From Shewanella sp. MBTL60-112-B2 (lineage in GTDB: Bacteria; Pseudomonadota; Gammaproteobacteria; Enterobacterales; Shewanellaceae), in assembly GCF_019655055.1 (NCBI RefSeq), contig NZ_BPFA01000042.1:1-44024 (forward strand): 44,024 nucleotides of DNA. The letters run 5' to 3'. The notes below the pieces were generated by a model. The model saw only the letters and a list, made by a program, of their open reading frames with translations. It was not told the origin of the DNA and did no database searches. How positions within the stretch are numbered: the first letter of the stretch is position 1; each line of letters opens with the position of its first letter. The position numbers were made by a program, and so were the translations under genes. This document shows, piece after piece, positions 40,338-44,024 of this stretch.

Positions 40338-41270
40338 ATGGACCTCGCTAAACTCTCTCGGATCAGCATGAAGCACCTGATCACCCTGCACGTCATGCTC
40401 GACACCTTGAGCGTGACTGCCAGTGCTGAGCGTTTGTGCCTAAGTCCATCCTCGGTGAGTAAGACCTTGGGTCAATTGCGGCTCAGCCTCGACGATGAGC
40501 TGTTTTATCGTCACGGTAATAAGCTGGTGGCCACGCCGCTCGCTCGCAGGCTCGGCCCAAGCGTGCATCAAATCATCAGTGATATGAATCAATTGGTAAC
40601 CCAAGAGGCGTTTAACCCTGCAGATTACGAAGGGAGTTTCTCACTGGCTATGCGTGAGAGTTCCTTCGAGTTATTGGCTGCGAAGTTCATCGCCCATGTG
40701 TTGACGCTCGCGCCCAATATTCGTTTAGACATTTATGCTAAAGACAGCGTGGGTTTTGAAGGACTAGTTAAAGGCAACTTGGACTTTATCTTATTACCCC
40801 ACGATAGAAGTCAGCCACCTATTTCGCAGCAAGAATTGGTGTGGGAGACCTTGCTCACCGACGAAATGGTGTGCTTGATGAACCCTGAACACCCGCTTGC
40901 ACAGCAACCGCAGTTCTCTATTGATGATTACCTGAATTTCAGCCATATCAGCATTAGCGATACTGACCTCAATACGCCATATTTTGAGATGCAGCTAGCC
41001 CAGCAATCGCGTAATCGCGCAGTACCCATTTCGGTGGCCGATTTTGGCAGCGCAGCGTTACTGTGTCATCACAGTGAACTGCTATTTACCTGCTCACGGC
41101 GTTGGGCTGAAAACGCGCTGCAAGCACAAGGCTTGGTGACTAAAGCAATGCCGCTAGATTATGGTGAGGTGGCCTATAGTTTGGTGTGGCATAAGCAGAG
41201 TATGAATGATCCTGCTTTGCGATGGTTGTACCAACAGTTGCTGGAGTTTACTGCGATGGAATACAAGTAA
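40338..41270 (+). CDS. LysR-type transcriptional regulator
   Basis: A 310-residue protein. The helix-turn-helix is ISMKHLITLHVMLDTLSVTASAERLCLSPSSVSKTLGQLR with DDELFYRHGNKLVATPLA after it. The effector domain starts FSLAMRESSFELLAAKF, similar to the regulator at 27751 (FSFAMVESAYETLLPYF), so the two probably share a subfamily. ATG 40338 has AGG seven bases upstream; the frame opens to 40125 but that extension is encoded by the tandem-repeat region and looks non-coding. No adjacent target gene is obvious. Confidence 0.9.
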   Translation: MDLAKLSRISMKHLITLHVMLDTLSVTASAERLCLSPSSVSKTLGQLRLSLDDELFYRHGNKLVATPLARRLGPSVHQIISDMNQLVTQEAFNPADYEGSFSLAMRESSFELLAAKFIAHVLTLAPNIRLDIYAKDSVGFEGLVKGNLDFILLPHDRSQPPISQQELVWETLLTDEMVCLMNPEHPLAQQPQFSIDDYLNFSHISISDTDLNTPYFEMQLAQQSRNRAVPISVADFGSAALLCHHSELLFTCSRRWAENALQAQGLVTKAMPLDYGEVAYSLVWHKQSMNDPALRWLYQQLLEFTAMEYK

Positions 41271-41542
41271 GCTAGGGAGGCTGTTGGTATAAGATCAATA
41301 GCAGCGTTGTAAGTGAAAAAACAGGCATAGCTACAATTAGACTAATATTACTAGGCATTTTAGGTGGATGCATTCCTCCAATCGCCTACCTAAGGCAAGC
41401 ATAATGCGTAGGATCGGTTTATTGAATCTTCCCTTAATGATGAATGTTTCACTCGGCCACTTTGCATAGAAGTGGCTGTCTGCGATAGTTGTCCTTTTTG
41501 ACACAAGCTTAGCTACAAAACTGTTTTTAAATGATATTTAAT

Positions 41543-41571
41543 TTATTGTGATATTACCTTAATATTATACT
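41543..41571 (+). promoter_or_regulatory. Candidate permease promoter with AT-rich operator
   Basis: TTATTG (41543-41548), 17 bases, TATACT (41566-41571). Between them lies a perfect palindrome ATATTA-CCT-TAATAT (41551-41565), the kind of AT-rich site bound by ArsR/SmtB repressors. The downstream arsR-type gene is the natural candidate. Upstream, 41271-41542 shows nothing else. Confidence 0.5.
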
Positions 41572-41584
41572 TGCACAAAAGCGC

Positions 41585-42553
41585 ATGTGTGCGTACGATC
41601 GCTCGCCTTATTACTTGCGAGAGATTGTGATTGTGGATGCGAAATTAAGTATTGCGTTAAACGAGTTTTTTTATGTGGCTCAAGGCTTGGTGATTATTAT
41701 TGCTATTGTTTCGTTGTTAACAGGCATCATGCGTGAATATATCCCGCAAGATAAACTGCAACAGACATTAACTAGACATGAAAAGTGGGGCTCTTTACTG
41801 GGGGCACTGTTTGGTATGTTGACCCCATTTTGTAGTGCAGCGGTAGTGCCTGTAACTATGGGCATGGCCTCAATGGGTGCTTCATTGGGCACTGTGATGA
41901 GTTTTATTATTTCAGCGCCTTTATGTAATTTCATTGTATTAGCAATGATTTATGCTGCTTTTGGTTTGAAAATCACCGTGATCTATTTGTTCATCACCTT
42001 TACCGCAGCGGTACTGGGTGGTTACTTAATCTCTAAGTCTCCTTGGAAAAATGAGATCAAGCGTGGCGATGAACTAGAAGGTACTAAAGGTAAAGGCTGT
42101 AGCGGCAATAAAGCCAATACCTGTGGCGGTGCGCCAACCTCAACTTCAAGAATGAAAAATGCCATGGCCGGAGCTTGGTCTTTGTTTAAGCGCATTATTC
42201 CATACGTGTTACTGGGCGCGGCAATCAGTGGTTTCTCTGCGGCATATTTACCGGCAGACATGGTAGAAAAATACGTTGGTGGCGATAGTTTCGGCTCGAT
42301 TGTTATCGCCTCTTTGATTGGTATTCCGTTGTACTTGCGCATCGAAATGGCCATTCCACTACTGAAAGTGTTAATTGCAAAAGGCATGGGCTTAGGTGCT
42401 GCGTTAGCATTAATTATTGGTGGCACAGGTGCTAGTTTGCCTGAAATCGCGTTAGTATCAGCGGTACTTAAGCGCAAAGCGGTAATCGCTTTTGTGGGTA
42501 TTATATTAATGACTGCGATAATTGGCGGTGCTATCTTCCAATATGTCGTATAA
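41585..42553 (+). CDS. ArsP/DUF318-like permease
   Basis: A 322-residue protein with about eight membrane segments and a loop rich in Gly and Cys (GKGCSGNKANTCGG, near residues 170-183). Segment signatures TPFCSAAVVPVTMGMASMGA and FIISAPLCNF match the DUF318 (ArsP-like) permease family, where the cysteine of TPFCS is conserved. Family members export organoarsenicals or other toxic ions. The start is uncertain: ATG 41585 leaves a very short leader, while GTG 41627 or 41633 follow a GAGAG. It is followed by a hairpin and an ArsR-type gene, so metal- or metalloid-responsive control is likely. Confidence 0.82.
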   Translation: MCAYDRSPYYLREIVIVDAKLSIALNEFFYVAQGLVIIIAIVSLLTGIMREYIPQDKLQQTLTRHEKWGSLLGALFGMLTPFCSAAVVPVTMGMASMGASLGTVMSFIISAPLCNFIVLAMIYAAFGLKITVIYLFITFTAAVLGGYLISKSPWKNEIKRGDELEGTKGKGCSGNKANTCGGAPTSTSRMKNAMAGAWSLFKRIIPYVLLGAAISGFSAAYLPADMVEKYVGGDSFGSIVIASLIGIPLYLRIEMAIPLLKVLIAKGMGLGAALALIIGGTGASLPEIALVSAVLKRKAVIAFVGIILMTAIIGGAIFQYVV

Positions 42554-42560
42554 AGACGTC

Positions 42561-42590
42561 ACGCCACTCAGTTGAGTGGCGTGTTTTGTT
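42561..42590 (+). terminator. Hairpin between permease and regulator
   Basis: A perfect 10-bp stem ACGCCACTCA/TGAGTGGCGT (42561-42570 with 42573-42582), followed by GTTTTGTT. It could partially terminate the transcript before the regulator. Confidence 0.75.
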
Positions 42591-42603
42591 AAAAGGTAAT
42601 TGC

Positions 42604-42996
42604 ATGATCGATGAAAAGTATATTGATGCGCTAAAAGCATTGTCAGAGCCTAATCGCTTGCGCTTGTTTTGGTTATTTTTGCACGTCGATGAGTGTATGG
42701 CTGTAGCAGAAGCGATGGATATTATTGGTGACACTCAATATAACGTGTCGCGCAATTTAAAGATGCTGTATCGCGCCGGGTTACTGAACCACGAAAAAAA
42801 GGGCAAGTGGGTGTTCTACACCCTAAAAGAGCAAGCCGCTCCTCATTGTCGTGCCTTAGTTGATTCTGTCAGGCAGTTACCGGATGATGAGTTTAAAGAC
42901 GTCACCCGCCGTTGCCGATTACGCTTATCGTTAAGAGTTGATGGAGAGTGTGTTGTTGGTCCAGATTCAGAGGCATGGTTTAAATTACTAGGTTAA
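42604..42996 (+). CDS. ArsR/SmtB-type metal-responsive regulator
   Basis: A 130-residue winged helix-turn-helix protein: ALKALSEPNRLRLFWLFL, then a recognition helix in DTQYNVSRNLKMLYRAGLL, and the wing HEKKGKWVFYTL. The cysteines DECMAV (before the recognition helix), the Cys in APHCRAL, RRCRL near the C-terminus and GECVVG are candidate metal ligands. Classical arsenic ArsR uses a CxC in the DNA-binding helix, which is absent here, so the effector is uncertain. ATG 42604 has AAGG eight bases upstream. It sits 50 bases after the permease stop. Confidence 0.88.
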   Translation: MIDEKYIDALKALSEPNRLRLFWLFLHVDECMAVAEAMDIIGDTQYNVSRNLKMLYRAGLLNHEKKGKWVFYTLKEQAAPHCRALVDSVRQLPDDEFKDVTRRCRLRLSLRVDGECVVGPDSEAWFKLLG

Positions 42997-43341
42997 CGCC
43001 AAAGTTGGTTTTCTAGGTGTCCTGCATAGGTTAACTTAACGTTTTTTTAGCCTCTATTTGTATATGCTAGCGGCTACTATCCGTAGGTACTTCTTACTCT
43101 GAAACTAGTTAGGTTATGTTAAGGGCGGACTTAATTAGTTGCGTAAATAACAAGTAAAAAAGCTTGCTGATTTTAGATTTAAATCAGCAGCCATGATGAT
43201 TGCCATAGTGGATAATTTCTCTTTTAGCGGTTTAAGTTTTAAGCAACAGATTTAACTGTTTAGATGTGCTGGTTTAGTAGGGTTAAAATTCAAAGCTATA
43301 AATATTTGACATACGTCACACTTTTTTGCTAGTTTGAACTC

Positions 43342-43609
43342 AGCGGTTTAGGTCGGAGAGTTCATTGATATAACGAGGACTCAATCGACTGGGAGTTCGA
43401 CATTAGCTAGCTCCGCTGGCTGAGCCGGATTCGACAGAGCTGAGGCATTGTTATTAGAAGCTTCGACCGAACTACTTTTCAATCCGAGTCTTGCAAATAC
43501 TATCGGATACCCATTGAGTTACCCACGGGTAACTTTGATAAGCCTAATAAGTTGAGTTTTACGTTAGGCTGTAAAACAAAAAAGCATCCCAAATGGGGTG
43601 CTTTTTTTT
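43342..43609 (+). ncRNA. Candidate structured small RNA with CRP-like site and terminator
   Basis: A 1,028-base gap (42997-44024) has no convincing gene. TTTGA-CATACG-TCACA (43305-43320) resembles a CRP site, and TTGACA (43306-43311) lies inside it; the -10 (TAGTTT near 43330) is weak. About 268 bases downstream a strong terminator ends at 43609. Between are several hairpins, for example GTTACCC-ACG-GGTAAC, AGCCTAA/TTAGGCT and GGATT/AATCC, with several GGA triplets. I recognise no known RNA family (not tmRNA, 6S, RNase P or Spot 42). The upstream part (42997-43300) shows only a GCTGATTT/AAATCAGC hairpin. Confidence 0.45.
43578..43609 (+). terminator. Strong terminator before repeat copy C
   Basis: AAAAAGCATCCC pairs with GGGGTGCTTTTT (one G-U pair) around AAAT, followed by eight Ts. 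Confidence 0.9.
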
Positions 43610-43649
43610 GCTTTGAGTTTTGGTATTGCCGATGCAATTTAATCAAGTT

Positions 43650-43851
43650 GCTATAGTTAGACTGCGTCTAACAAGTGCTAGCAATCAAACTTCGTTTGAT
43701 AATTCTATCAGGCTACGCCTGACTTATGCTTTAGAGCAATAGACAATTAAGCTGCGCTTAATAAACGTCGTGAGATTCCATCCCACACCCGGGCAAAAGG
43801 GGGACAACAGCTTCCCCCTCTTGCATCACCCGAGCCGCCCCCGACGAAGTT
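43650..43851. repeat. Hairpin-rich intergenic repeat, copy C (partial)
   Basis: Same hairpin set as copies A and B: GTTAGAC-TGC-GTCTAAC (43656-43672), ATCAAAC-TTC-GTTTGAT (43684-43700), TCAGGC-TAC-GCCTGA (43708-43722), ATTAAGC-TGC-GCTTAAT (43746-43762), GTGAGAT-TCC-ATCCCAC with one mismatch (43770-43786), then the G-rich stem and box CGCCCCCGACGAAGTT (43836-43851). The match to copies A and B is lost after 43851, so it is a shorter form. 43852-44024 shows nothing certain. Confidence 0.75.
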
Positions 43852-44024
43852 GTTGATCCTCAGTCATTTTCGAAAATCGCTATCGCCTCAGAATCGCCAT
43901 ATATGGACCCATCCGGTTTGCAAGATATTTAATATCGACTTTGAGAAGAGTTCATTGCACCCATATATTCGGCCTGTTATTGAGGTACTCCTCTGGCCCT
44001 GATGGATATTTGCTTCTACTTTCC

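Noticed and set aside
43342..43609. tmRNA, 6S RNA or a known riboswitch
   Set aside because: A fragment resembles the tmRNA 5' region (GGATTCGACAG), but the tag reading frame and tRNA-like 3' end are missing. No known riboswitch core was recognised and no gene follows.
43952..44023. Minus-strand frame at the right edge ending ...GPEEYLNNRPNIWVQ
   Set aside because: It could be the C-terminus of a gene beyond the window, and the composition looks protein-like. Only 23 codons are visible, other frames are also open, and I cannot identify a family, so it is not annotated.

Overview
The window is a chromosomal segment of a Shewanella-type gammaproteobacterium. The best evidence is the start of the window: a tetraheme menaquinol dehydrogenase (cymA) followed by DUF1145, rsmD, ftsY, ftsE, ftsX and rpoH, which is the Shewanella order. 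Several proteins there (CymA, FtsY, RpoH) read as close Shewanella relatives. Most of the rest is housekeeping or small accessory genes. I saw no rRNA, tRNA, CRISPR array or prophage.

Layout. 1-597: the inside end of an IS10-type (IS4 family) insertion sequence runs directly into cymA and removes its first 29 codons, so cymA is a pseudogene here. 739-1088: a tandem multi-hairpin repeat between convergent genes. 1085-6943: DUF1145, rsmD, ftsY (with an expanded repetitive acidic domain), ftsE, ftsX, rpoH. 7006-11030: a kexin-like secreted subtilase and its probable dedicated chaperone, flanked on both sides by directly oriented, diverged copies of a roughly 650-base hairpin-rich repeat. 11209-16357 (minus): menaquinone genes menD, menH, menC, menE. 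16603-19963: two LysR regulators, a small triheme cytochrome c and a TerB-like protein. 20352-22516: a thioredoxin-like protein, a periplasmic protein and a DUF2024 protein, with a convergent cysteine-rich MarR regulator; four matching 15-base palindromes surround both promoters. 22729-30824: DUF2780, a YciC-like membrane protein, a DUF4145-like/Sel1 protein, a DUF885-like peptidase, a LysR regulator divergent from a Bcr/CflA transporter, and a DTW-domain tRNA modification enzyme. 31040-36416: a PAS-GGDEF-EAL protein, a small charged exported protein, a methyltransferase, an exported HExxH protein and a PilZ protein. 36708-40055: a catalytic plus non-catalytic M16 protease pair and trmL. 40338-42996: a LysR regulator and an ArsP-like permease with an ArsR-type regulator. 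42997-44024: a candidate structured RNA with its own terminator, then a third, partial copy of the hairpin repeat.

How the parts connect. CymA oxidises menaquinol for anaerobic respiration in Shewanella, and the men operon makes that quinone, so the broken cymA is the main physiological oddity. The best candidates for undescribed biology are (a) the hairpin repeats, whose stems change in a compensatory way while their loops stay constant, and (b) the MarR-controlled cysteine-rich gene set. Function calls rest on reading motifs and remembered family sequences; no database search was run.
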